A DNA stretch of 64,000 nt from Sulfuritalea sp. (GTDB lineage: Bacteria; Pseudomonadota; Gammaproteobacteria; Burkholderiales; Rhodocyclaceae): positions 1-64,000 of the forward strand of contig JADJUP010000033.1 in the NCBI GenBank assembly GCA_016716965.1. The letters are read 5' to 3'. The position numbers were made by a program, and so were the translations under genes. Positions 38,243-45,750 of the stretch are shown here, one piece after another. Each line of letters starts with the position of its first letter. The first letter of the stretch is position 1. Below the pieces are notes generated by a model that worked only from the letters and a program-made list of their open reading frames with translations, was not told the DNA's origin and did not search any database.

Positions 38243-38261
38243 GCGTTTAGTCACGTGCCAA
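38243..38261 (-). promoter_or_regulatory. Possible sigma-54-like promoter of the AOR operon
   Basis: On the minus strand TTGGCACG (exact -24 consensus) is followed after about four bases by TAAAC, a poor match to the -12 TTGCW. It lies about 55-70 bases before aorA. The -12 mismatch makes this weak. Confidence 0.25.
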
Positions 38262-38350
38262 ATATGCGAACATGCGCTTATTCTAGGCCGCGAAAAAACT
38301 TGATATGCAAACTTTCGATGCTGCGCCGCCGCATGGCGCAGCCTGGTAAA

Positions 38351-39211
38351 TCAGGCCAGAAGAAACTCCCGTACCGGCGCAACCTGCCCGGCATCCATCA
38401 GCATCGGCGCATGCCCTACGCCAGGAACTTCCACCAGACGTGCGCGCGGCCCGCGCCGCCCCATTTCCAGCGCCGCATCATGGGTCAGCAAGTCCGAAGC
38501 CACGCCACGCAAAAGCAGCGTCGGACAGGCGATGCCGTCGTAGAGCGGCCATAGTTCGACGTCCTTGCCGCCGGTGGCGGCCTGCATTTCCTTAAATGGC
38601 TGGGCAATGCCCGGATCGTAGGCGAATTCCACCTTGCCATCGGCCGCGACACGAGTCACGTGCACTGTGAGATGGCGCCACTGGGCATCATCGAAGTTGC
38701 CGAAACTGGCGGAAACGAAACGCACGAAGGCCTCGGCCTGCTCGATGCCGTCAAAGCGCGGTGCGGCGCCAAGGTAGGTGCCGATGCGTTCCAGCGACGC
38801 GCCTGTGATTACCGGGCCGACGTCGTTGAGCACCAGGCGCCGAATCGGAGTTTCCGGCTGCGAGGCGAGCGCCATGCCGATCAACCCGCCCATCGAGGTG
38901 CCGACCCAATCCACGGTCTCGGCGCCAAGCTTCGCCAGCAGCGTCGTCATGTCGGCACAATACTGTGGCACCGCGTAGAGCGATTTGTCGCGCAGCCAAT
39001 CGCTGCGCCCGCGCCCCACCACATCCGGGCATACCACGCGGTAGTCGGCTGCCATCGTCTGCGCCAGGAAATCGAAATCGCGCGAGCAGCGCGACAGGCC
39101 ATGGACGCAGACCAGCACCCTTGGATTCGTCGCGTCGCCCCACTCCACATAGGCCATGTGGTGAAAGCCGGCAGCACTCAAACACTTCACTTTTCCTTCA
39201 CGCATTTCCAT
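38351..39211 (-). CDS. Alpha/beta hydrolase
   Basis: The 286-residue alpha/beta hydrolase has the oxyanion stretch LVCVHGLSRCSRDFDFLAQ, a lid helix region, nucleophile elbow WVGTSMGGLIGMAL (Ser in GTSMGG), Asp in LVLNDVGPVI or PTLLLRGVASD, and the histidine in VEVPGVGHAPMLMD. It resembles hydrolases used on esters or cleavage products of aromatic rings, but the substrate is unknown. A GC hairpin (CTGCGCC/GGCGCAG, 38321-38341) lies just past its stop and may terminate it before the divergently located aorA promoter. Confidence 0.85.
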   Translation of the reverse strand: MEMREGKVKCLSAAGFHHMAYVEWGDATNPRVLVCVHGLSRCSRDFDFLAQTMAADYRVVCPDVVGRGRSDWLRDKSLYAVPQYCADMTTLLAKLGAETVDWVGTSMGGLIGMALASQPETPIRRLVLNDVGPVITGASLERIGTYLGAAPRFDGIEQAEAFVRFVSASFGNFDDAQWRHLTVHVTRVAADGKVEFAYDPGIAQPFKEMQAATGGKDVELWPLYDGIACPTLLLRGVASDLLTHDAALEMGRRGPRARLVEVPGVGHAPMLMDAGQVAPVREFLLA

Positions 39212-39256
39212 GTTCGTCTCTCCAGATCAGCGGGCAAAGCCCGCCCAACTTCGTCG

Positions 39257-39289
39257 CCCCCTTCCCTGGGAAGGGGGATGGGGGGATGG
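39257..39289 (+). repeat. GC-rich dispersed repeat, copy 1
   Basis: CCCCCTT-CCCTGGG-AAGGGGGATGGGGGGAT is a partial inverted repeat followed by a G-rich tail. It matches 29 of 33 bases of the element at 45701-45733. It lies in the gap between the hydrolase and SrkA-like genes. Confidence 0.6.
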
Positions 39290-39301
39290 TCCTCTACAGC
39301 G

Positions 39302-39346
39302 CCCCGGTAAGGGTGAGGGCGATTTACGCCCTCACCCTTACCGGGG
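39302..39346. terminator. Perfect 20-bp inverted repeat at the end of the SrkA-like gene
   Basis: CCCCGGTAAGGGTGAGGGCG pairs exactly with its complement across the loop ATTTA. The SrkA-like stop codon (39338-39340) lies inside the right arm. There is no T-run after it on the minus strand; it could end transcription as a stable hairpin or be a repeat element. Confidence 0.65.
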
Positions 39347-40327
39347 TACGAGCGGGGGTTCCTGCATTATTGCAATCTGCTCGCGCAGTTCGAGTATGCG
39401 TTCTTCCCAATACCTGTTCGTCGCGAACCAGGGAAAAGCGGCGGGAAACGCCGGATCGTCCCAACGTCTTGCCAGCCAGGCCGAATGATGCATCAGGCGC
39501 AGGGTACGCAGCGCCTCGATCAGGTGCAGTTCGCGGTCATCGAACTCGCGGAAGGTTTCGTAGCCGGCCAGCACGTGGCCGAACTGGCGCCCCATTTCCT
39601 CGGCGTCGCCAGAGAGCAACATCCACAAGTCCTGGATCGCCGGCCCCATGCGGGCATCGTCGAAATCCACGAAGTGTGGTCCGTCAGCGGTCCACAACAC
39701 GTTACCGGCGTGGCAGTCACCATGCAGGCGCAGCAACTGCAACTTGCCCGCACGCGCGTAGCACTGTGCCACGCCCTCCAGTGCCTGCTCGGCAACTCCC
39801 TTCCACACCGGCTCCAGATCCGGCGGTAGAACCCGATTGGCCAGCAGCCAATCCAGCGGATCTGTGCCGAAGCTGTGCATATTCAAGGTTTCGCGCTGCG
39901 CAAAATTCTTGCGCGCACCCACCTGATGGATGCGCGCCATGAGCCGGCCCATCCATTCCAGGATGGCCGGCTCGGCGAATTCCGGTGCGCGCCCACCCTG
40001 CTTCGGAAAAACCGAGAAGCGAAAACCGCCGTGGCGAAACAGCGTCCTGCCATCGATCACGATGGGTGCCACCACCGGCAGTTCGTCGGCCAGCATGGCG
40101 GCACAGAACACGTGTTCCTCTTCGATCTGGCCGTCGCTCCAGCGCCCAGGACGGTAGAACTTGGCGATCAGCGGACGTTCGTCTGCAATGCCGACCTGCC
40201 AGACGCGATTTTCATAGCTGTTGAGCGCCATCAGCGCGCCGTCGCAGCGGTAGCCGACACTCTCGATCGCGTCCAGAATGCGCTCCGGCGCCAGACCGGC
40301 AAAGGGAATCGTGTCGTTCGCGCTCAT
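39338..40327 (-). CDS. srkA: SrkA/YihE-like kinase (APH/homoserine kinase fold)
   Basis: This protein of about 329 residues resembles SrkA, a stress-response Ser/Thr kinase of the aminoglycoside-phosphotransferase fold. It shows NRVWQVGIADERPLIAKFYR (ATP-binding lysine), the catalytic loop LLRLHGDCHAGNVLW and metal Asp in HFVDFDDARMGPAIQDL. The start is ATG 40327 (MSANDTIPF); a longer frame from 40381 runs into the comEC end. In E. coli SrkA counters toxin-induced death. It is 29 bases downstream of comEC. Confidence 0.85.
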   Translation of the reverse strand: MSANDTIPFAGLAPERILDAIESVGYRCDGALMALNSYENRVWQVGIADERPLIAKFYRPGRWSDGQIEEEHVFCAAMLADELPVVAPIVIDGRTLFRHGGFRFSVFPKQGGRAPEFAEPAILEWMGRLMARIHQVGARKNFAQRETLNMHSFGTDPLDWLLANRVLPPDLEPVWKGVAEQALEGVAQCYARAGKLQLLRLHGDCHAGNVLWTADGPHFVDFDDARMGPAIQDLWMLLSGDAEEMGRQFGHVLAGYETFREFDDRELHLIEALRTLRLMHHSAWLARRWDDPAFPAAFPWFATNRYWEERILELREQIAIMQEPPLVPR

Positions 40328-40356
40328 CGCCACCACCGGAGAAGTCCAGGCGCGAA

Positions 40357-42738
40357 TTATAGGGTCGGCCACGAATGCCAATAGCGGCGCCGCTGTTCTC
40401 GTTCGTGACTGAGCGACACGGCGACGCCATCAAGAGTCACGCCGACCGCGCCGTCGGCATCGGTGCGATGCAAGCGTGCACCGCTTGCCCGATAGCGTTC
40501 CAGCACATCTTCCTTCGGGTGCCCGAAGCGGTTGCGGTAGCCAACAGGAAAGATCACATCCTGCGCTGCGACGGCGGCAATAAACTCCGGCGTCGACGAG
40601 GTACGACTGCCATGGTGCGGCACGACCATCACCGACGCCGCCAGCCTGGCCCGATGCGTCGCCAGCAGCGCCTGTTCCGAGACCGCCTCGATGTCCGAGG
40701 TGAGCAGCAAGGAGCGCCCGCCCGCCGTCAGCCGCAACACGCAGCTGAGGTCGTTGCTTTTGCGCGACAGTGGTTGCGCGCCGGGATGCAGCATCTCAAA
40801 GCGCACCCCGTCCCAGTCCCAGGCATCGCCGTCGCGGCATTGCTCGTGCGCCACCGGCAGCGCCGACAGCGCGTGTTCGAAGGGCAGTGAACTTTTGAGC
40901 ACGGTCACCGGCAGCGCGGCAATCACCGACGCCGCGCCGCCCTCGTGGTCCTTGTCGCCGTGGCTGATGACCATCGCGTCGAGCCGGCGCACCCCCTGCG
41001 CGCGCAGATAGGGCGCGATGATGCGATTGCCGCTGTCGGCATCCGCCGAGTACGCCGGCCCGGCGTCGAACAGCAGGTCGTGGGTGGCGGTCTGGACATG
41101 AATGGCAAGGCCCTGTCCGACGTCCAGTATCGTTACAGCTGCGGCGCCCGGTGCCGGTCGAGGCGGCAACAGCGTCAACAGAGGCAGGAAGGCCAACAAG
41201 CCGAGCCAGCGTGCCGCGATGCCGCGCGGCAGCAGCAGCCAGAGGCCACCGGCAAGCGCCAGCAGCACCGACCACGGGGTCGGCGCCGCCTGCTGCCAGA
41301 CCGCCAGCGGCATGGCCCCCAGCCAGTCGATGAACCGCATCAGCCAGGCGGTAAGCAGGTGCGCCAGCGACAGCAGCGGATCGAGCAGGGGCAGGCTGCC
41401 CAGCAGGACCAGCGGCGTTATGACCAGACTCACCAGGGGAATCGCCAGTGCATTGGCCAACGGCGAGACCAGCGAAAATTGCTGGAACAGTGCCAGCAGC
41501 GCCGGCAGCATGCCCAGTGTCACGGCCCATTGCGCGCGCCCCCACTCGTGCAGCCAATGCGCAGGTCCCAGGCGCCCGCCGCCGATGTGGAACAGCAGCG
41601 CCACCGCGCCAAAGGAAAGCCAGAAGCCGGCCGCCAGAACCGCCAGCGGATCGAGCAGCAGCACCAGCATCAAGGCCAGCGCCAGCACCCGTGACGCAGC
41701 CACTTCGCGTGCCGCGAGGTGGGCCAGTGCCACCACGCCGAGCATGTACAGCGTGCGCTGCGCCGGCACCGCGAAGCCTGCCAGCAGGCAGTACAAAATC
41801 GCTGCCAGCAATCCGCCCAGCGCCGCTGCATGCTGGGCGGGAAGGTGCAGCGGCAGGCGTGCCGAGCGTCGCCACAGCCAATTGGTCAAGGCATAGGCAA
41901 GCGCCGCGAGCATCGTCACGTGCAACCCGGAGATGCTCATGAGGTGGGTGATCCCGGTGCGGGCGAAGGTCTGCCAAAGGCCGGAATCGATCGAATGCTG
42001 GTCGCCAATGGCCAGGGCGATGAGGATGCCGGCATACGGCGCTTCGGGCAGCGCCGCGCGGAAGCGCTCGCGAATCGACTCGCGCAGCATCTCCACCGCG
42101 TAACCGGGCCGCCATACGCGGGCCTGCAGGCGTTCCGCCAAGCGCGGGCGGACGTAGCCCGTGGCGCGGATATCGCGCTCGAACAGCCATGCCTCGTAGT
42201 CGAAACCGTGCGGGTTGAGGTTGCCGTGCGGACGCTTCAGGCGCGCGGTGAAGCGCCAGCGCTCTCCGGCCCGCACCGGAACCAGTGGCGAGGCTTCGTC
42301 GTCGGCATCATCGAGACCCCGATACCAGGCCAGCGAAACATGAGGCGGCACACTCGGCGGCGCCTGCTCGACGTCGAACTCGAAGCGCACGCCGCGTTCC
42401 AGTTCCTGCGGCAACGCGGCGACCACGCCGACCAGTTCGATGTCGCGTCCTTCCATACCCTGCGGCAGCTCGTTCGCCAGGCGCAAATGGGAATAGCCGG
42501 CCGCCCAGACGAAGCCGAGGCACGCTGCACCGCCAGCAAACAGGACCGATGCCGCTCTGCGCCGTAGCGCCAGCGACCGAAGGAAGTCCCTGTGGGGCGC
42601 CGACTCTTGCAGGTATCCAGCCCCGAGTGCCAGGAAGGCGCAGGCAAGCAAACCCGCCAGCGCAGCGCCATCGGGTAACACCGGTTGCTGCTGCACCAGC
42701 CAGATGCCGGCGGCGAATGCCAGGACAAAAATGCGCAT
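40357..42738 (-). CDS. comEC: ComEC/Rec2 DNA uptake channel
   Basis: This ComEC protein has 793 residues: two N-terminal hydrophobic segments, a DUF4131 region with soluble OB-like part (about 70-215), a ComEC membrane domain with about ten segments (HLMSISGLHVTMLAALAYAL, VLGVVALAHLAAREV in form) and a C-terminal metallo-beta-lactamase domain (about 530-770: ILDVGQGLAIHVQTATHDLL, ISHGDKDHEGGAASVI, VVPHHGSRTSSTPEF). It takes single-stranded DNA across the inner membrane in natural transformation. A split copy of the dispersed repeat lies in its N-terminal coding region. Confidence 0.9.
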   Translation of the reverse strand: MRIFVLAFAAGIWLVQQQPVLPDGAALAGLLACAFLALGAGYLQESAPHRDFLRSLALRRRAASVLFAGGAACLGFVWAAGYSHLRLANELPQGMEGRDIELVGVVAALPQELERGVRFEFDVEQAPPSVPPHVSLAWYRGLDDADDEASPLVPVRAGERWRFTARLKRPHGNLNPHGFDYEAWLFERDIRATGYVRPRLAERLQARVWRPGYAVEMLRESIRERFRAALPEAPYAGILIALAIGDQHSIDSGLWQTFARTGITHLMSISGLHVTMLAALAYALTNWLWRRSARLPLHLPAQHAAALGGLLAAILYCLLAGFAVPAQRTLYMLGVVALAHLAAREVAASRVLALALMLVLLLDPLAVLAAGFWLSFGAVALLFHIGGGRLGPAHWLHEWGRAQWAVTLGMLPALLALFQQFSLVSPLANALAIPLVSLVITPLVLLGSLPLLDPLLSLAHLLTAWLMRFIDWLGAMPLAVWQQAAPTPWSVLLALAGGLWLLLPRGIAARWLGLLAFLPLLTLLPPRPAPGAAAVTILDVGQGLAIHVQTATHDLLFDAGPAYSADADSGNRIIAPYLRAQGVRRLDAMVISHGDKDHEGGAASVIAALPVTVLKSSLPFEHALSALPVAHEQCRDGDAWDWDGVRFEMLHPGAQPLSRKSNDLSCVLRLTAGGRSLLLTSDIEAVSEQALLATHRARLAASVMVVPHHGSRTSSTPEFIAAVAAQDVIFPVGYRNRFGHPKEDVLERYRASGARLHRTDADGAVGVTLDGVAVSLSHEREQRRRYWHSWPTL
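42561..42610 (-). repeat. Split copy of the GTCGGCGCTGGCG repeat inside comEC
   Basis: On the minus strand AAGAGTCGGCG and CGCTGGCGCTACGGC are both present but separated by 24 bases (CCCCACAGGGACTTCCTTCG-like). It is translated in frame as ESAPHRDFLRSLALRRRA between the first two membrane segments. Confidence 0.4.
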
Positions 42739-42748
42739 CCGACATTAT

Positions 42749-42770
42749 GTCCCCGGCGTGAGCCGGGGAC
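42749..42770. repeat. Perfect 9-bp hairpin, GTCCCCGGC
   Basis: GTCCCCGGC and GCCGGGGAC close a GTGA loop just upstream of comEC. A second ATGTCCCCGG starts at 42785, so this is part of a repeat family of the REP type rather than a lone terminator. Confidence 0.5.
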
Positions 42771-42816
42771 GGTATCCCTGTGATATGTCCCCGGCGCGTG
42801 CCGGCCAGTTGCAGAA

Positions 42817-43407
42817 TCAGGTGTGCAGTGCAGCGCTGATCTCGGCGAAGTTCTGCGCGACCTCGACGGTTTCCACGGGTTCTCCGAGTTGCAGGGCGAT
42901 CTGGGAACAGGACAACAGACCGCGCAGTACCTGATGGCCGTGGTCGTCCTCATCCACCACTGCGGCATGCCGCCGACCGGTGGCCTTGAGCGTCGCCACG
43001 ACGTGGCCGACATGGGCGTGCAGCACGTCGTCCATGCTGATCACTTCGAGTCGGTCGGCTGGCGTCATGATGTCACGCACGAGCGCATCCGCACGGGCGA
43101 TTCCGCGTGCCGTGATGCACTGCAGGGTCTTTTCCCCGATCAGGTCGTTCGAGGTGATGATGCCGACGACCACGTTGTCGACATCGACCACCAGCAGCAG
43201 ATGCACCCTGCGCCGGCGCATCACGCGCGCCGCGGTATCGACGCTGACGTCGGGATCGATGGTGAAGGCGGTAGTTTTCCTGAAATCGGTCATCACGCCC
43301 ACCGCGGCATCGTCGAGCGTAACGCGTGGCGGCAGGTCCTGACGGGGTACGTGGAAGCGGGTCTGCGTTTGCAGCGGCCGGCGCGGCAGCACGGAATAAT
43401 TGCGCAT
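42817..43407 (-). CDS. CBS-domain protein
   Basis: The 196-residue protein carries a pair of CBS domains (FTIDPDVSVDTAARVMRRRR and VHLLLVVDVDNVVVGIITSND; then ADRLEVISMDDVLHAHVGHV and HAAVVDEDDHGHQVLRGLLS). CBS pairs bind adenosine nucleotides and regulate partners. No catalytic domain is fused. Start ATG 43407, with AGGAGG eight bases upstream. The partner is unknown. Confidence 0.85.
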   Translation of the reverse strand: MRNYSVLPRRPLQTQTRFHVPRQDLPPRVTLDDAAVGVMTDFRKTTAFTIDPDVSVDTAARVMRRRRVHLLLVVDVDNVVVGIITSNDLIGEKTLQCITARGIARADALVRDIMTPADRLEVISMDDVLHAHVGHVVATLKATGRRHAAVVDEDDHGHQVLRGLLSCSQIALQLGEPVETVEVAQNFAEISAALHT

Positions 43408-43681
43408 GGTGTTTCCTCCTGGATATGGTCTCGAATCCGCCTCTGCGTGCGGGTTGGACACATTCTTCGCCGCAAACCGGCCGCCAGTCCAAACCATTTT
43501 TTTGATATGACTATTGATTTACTACGAATTCGTGCAGCGCAACAAGGCCCTGCGGCGACGCCGACCGGACGGCGAGCCAGTGGTGGCAATGCTTTGCCCA
43601 CCGAAACCGGACACCCGCCACGGGCGAAAATGCTGCACTCCGTCTGTGAGCGATAATCGCCACCTCAATTCAGGAGCCGCC

Positions 43682-44380
43682 ATGGACTACGTCATCCCCC
43701 CAGCCCCCATTCCCGCCGTTCCAGTCATCGGCGGCAAGGACAGCTTTCCGGTGCGCCGCATCTATTGCGTCGGTCGCAACTACGCCGCACATGCGCGTGA
43801 AATGGGCTCGGATCCGGATCGCGAGCCACCCTTCTTCTTCTGCAAGCCGGCGGATGCGGTGGTACCCGTGGCACCCGGCAACACTACCGAGACCGCCTAT
43901 CCGAGCCAGACCGCGAACTACCACCACGAAGTGGAACTGGTGGTGGCGATCGGCAGGGGTGGGCGCGACATCGGCATCGAATCGGCCAATGGCCACGTCT
44001 ACGGCTATGCCGTTGGTTTCGACATGACCCGCCGCGACCTGCAGTTCGCCCTGCGCGACAAGGGCCGGCCGTGGGAGCTGGGCAAGGCCTTCGACCAGTC
44101 GGCGCCGATCTCGCCCATCGTGCCGGCCGCCCGCATCGGCCATCCTGCGGCCGGACGCATCTGGCTCACGGTGAATGGTGTGCTGAAGCAGGAAGGCGAC
44201 CTCGCCGACCTGATCTGGTCGGTTCCGGAAACCATCGCCCACCTGTCGAAATACTTCGAACTCTGTCCGGGCGACCTGATCTTCACCGGCACGCCGGAAG
44301 GCGTCGGACCGGTGGTTCGTGGCGACCTGGTGGCCGGAGCGGTCGAAGGCATCGGCGAAATTTCGATCCGCATTACCTGA
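43682..44380 (+). CDS. Fumarylacetoacetate hydrolase family protein
   Basis: The 232-residue FAH-family enzyme has VRRIYCVGRNYAAHAREMG, the metal-binding EVELVVAIG with upstream HH, GYAVGFDMTRRDLQ, LIWSVPETIAHLSKYFELCP and IFTGTPEGVGPV. Members are hydrolases, decarboxylases or isomerases that act on acylpyruvates and 2-oxoacids (maleylpyruvate, fumarylpyruvate, oxaloacetate). Start ATG 43682, with GGAG at 43671. It is followed 28 bases later by the DUF2062 gene. Confidence 0.9.
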   Translation: MDYVIPPAPIPAVPVIGGKDSFPVRRIYCVGRNYAAHAREMGSDPDREPPFFFCKPADAVVPVAPGNTTETAYPSQTANYHHEVELVVAIGRGGRDIGIESANGHVYGYAVGFDMTRRDLQFALRDKGRPWELGKAFDQSAPISPIVPAARIGHPAAGRIWLTVNGVLKQEGDLADLIWSVPETIAHLSKYFELCPGDLIFTGTPEGVGPVVRGDLVAGAVEGIGEISIRIT

Positions 44381-44408
44381 TCGAACGCGGAGATTTGCTG
44401 CCAGCCCG

Positions 44409-44960
44409 ATGCGACGCCAGATCCGAAAGTTCCTGCCCGACCACGAGGCGATTCGTGGCAATCGCTGGCTGGCGCCGTTCGAAAATACCCTGCTGCATCC
44501 CCGGCTGTGGGACCTGAATCGGCATTCGGCGGCAGGCGCCGTCGCCGCCGGCCTTTTCTGCGGCCTGATTCCGGGCCCCCTGCAGATGCTCGGTGCCGCC
44601 ATCTGCGCGGTGGTGTTTCGCGTCAATCTGCCGCTGGCGATGCTGACAACCATCTACACCAACCCATTCACCATCGTACCGCTCTATATCGCCGCCTTCA
44701 CTATCGGCCAGTGGGTCGTGCCCGGACCGGGACACAAGTTCATCGAGCCGCCGGAACCGGGCGACGCCGGGTTCGTGGCCTGGCTGCAGGCCCTCGTTCA
44801 TTGGATGGCGGGTCTGGGCGCGCCGCTGGCGCTGGGGTTGTTGCTGCTGGCGTCGGGACTGGCCGCGGCCGGCTACCTGCTGATGCAAATCGCGTGGCGC
44901 GCCTATCTGATCCGCGCATGGCGCAGGCGAGGTCGCAGGCGCGCCAAGCAAAAACTCTGA
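44409..44960 (+). CDS. DUF2062 membrane protein
   Basis: This 183-residue DUF2062 protein has about three hydrophobic segments (AAGAVAAGLFCGLIPGPLQM; LPLAMLTTIYTNPFTIVPLY; a C-terminal one before a basic RAWRRRGRRRAKQK tail). The FCGLIPGPLQ and TNPFT motifs are characteristic. Function is unknown. It is convergent with lolD, with one base between the stops. Confidence 0.85.
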   Translation: MRRQIRKFLPDHEAIRGNRWLAPFENTLLHPRLWDLNRHSAAGAVAAGLFCGLIPGPLQMLGAAICAVVFRVNLPLAMLTTIYTNPFTIVPLYIAAFTIGQWVVPGPGHKFIEPPEPGDAGFVAWLQALVHWMAGLGAPLALGLLLLASGLAAAGYLLMQIAWRAYLIRAWRRRGRRRAKQKL

Positions 44961-44961
44961 C

Positions 44962-45750
44962 TCAGCCGCGCAGGACGCCGTCTTCCAGGTGCATCAGGCG
45001 GCGTGTCCGCGCCGCAAGTTCCGTGTCATGCGTCACCAGCACCATCGCCGCGCCGCGTTCCCTGCACAATTCCAGCAGCAGGCCAAACACGGCATGCGCC
45101 GACGCGCGATCGAGGTTGCCTGTCGGCTCGTCGGCCAGCAGGCAGGTCGGTTGGGTAACCATCGCGCGTGCCACCGCCACGCGCTGGCGTTCGCCACCGG
45201 ACAGTTCGCCGGGGCGGTGCGTCAGGCGATGGCCGAGGCCGACCCGTTCCAGCACGGCGCTCGCCTGCCGTGCCGCTTCGGCGCGATCCATGCGCCGGAT
45301 CAGCAGCGGCATGGCGACATTCTCCACCGCCGTGAATTCCATCAGCAGGTGATGAAACTGGTACACAAAGCCCAGAGCATGGTTTCGCAGCCGGCCGCGC
45401 TCCGCCTCGTCGACCCGCGCCAGGTCGCTACCGTGCAGCAACACCTGTCCCGCGGTCGGCGTGTCGAGTCCGCCGAGCAAGTGCAGCAGCGTGCTCTTGC
45501 CCGAACCGCTGGCACCGACGATGGCCACCGTGTCGCCAGCGCCGACTTCCAGGTCGACGCCGCCGAGCACGGCCACCTGAGCGGCGCCCTGGCGAAACAC
45601 CTTGGTCAGACCGGCGCACTGGAGGATCGCCGCGTCGCCGGGCCGCCCCAAGGCGCGGCCATCGTGCTCACTGGAGCCGCGCAGCGGCGAACTCCGGTCA
45701 CCCCCTTGCTCGGGAAGGGGGATGGGGGGATAGCCCGGATGATCACTCAT
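44962..45750 (-). CDS. lolD: Lipoprotein-releasing system ATPase LolD, with repeat-derived N-terminus
   Basis: This LolD-type ABC ATPase has 262 residues: Walker A GASGSGKSTLLHLLG, LolD-typical FVYQFHHLLMEFTAVENVAM, signature LSGGERQRVAVARA and Walker B CLLADEPTGNLD. It powers transfer of outer-membrane lipoproteins to LolA. The start overlaps the lolC/E stop by eight bases. Before the usual start region (AAILQCAGLTKVF) lies an extra leader of about 40 residues, partly encoded by a GC-rich dispersed repeat (GYPPIPLPEQGG at about residues 6-17). No ATG lies between the leader and the core, so the leader is probably translated. Confidence 0.9.
   Translation of the reverse strand: MSDHPGYPPIPLPEQGGDRSSPLRGSSEHDGRALGRPGDAAILQCAGLTKVFRQGAAQVAVLGGVDLEVGAGDTVAIVGASGSGKSTLLHLLGGLDTPTAGQVLLHGSDLARVDEAERGRLRNHALGFVYQFHHLLMEFTAVENVAMPLLIRRMDRAEAARQASAVLERVGLGHRLTHRPGELSGGERQRVAVARAMVTQPTCLLADEPTGNLDRASAHAVFGLLLELCRERGAAMVLVTHDTELAARTRRLMHLEDGVLRG
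45527..45549 (-). repeat. Dispersed-repeat-like copy in lolD
   Basis: The core GTCGGCGCTGGCG followed by ACACGGT encodes EVGAGDTVAIVG, just before the Walker A motif. ABC proteins often have GDTVAIVG here, so the match may partly reflect the family motif. Confidence 0.3.
45701..45733 (+). repeat. GC-rich dispersed repeat, copy 2, inside lolD
   Basis: CCCCCTT-GCTCGGG-AAGGGGGATGGGGGGAT matches copy 1 at 39257-39289 in 29 of 33 bases. It lies in the 5' coding end of lolD. Confidence 0.6.

Noticed and set aside
42749..42795. Origin or iteron-like site in the GTCCCCGG repeats
   Set aside because: Only two partial copies are present, with no DnaA boxes or A/T-rich region; REP-type repeat is more likely.
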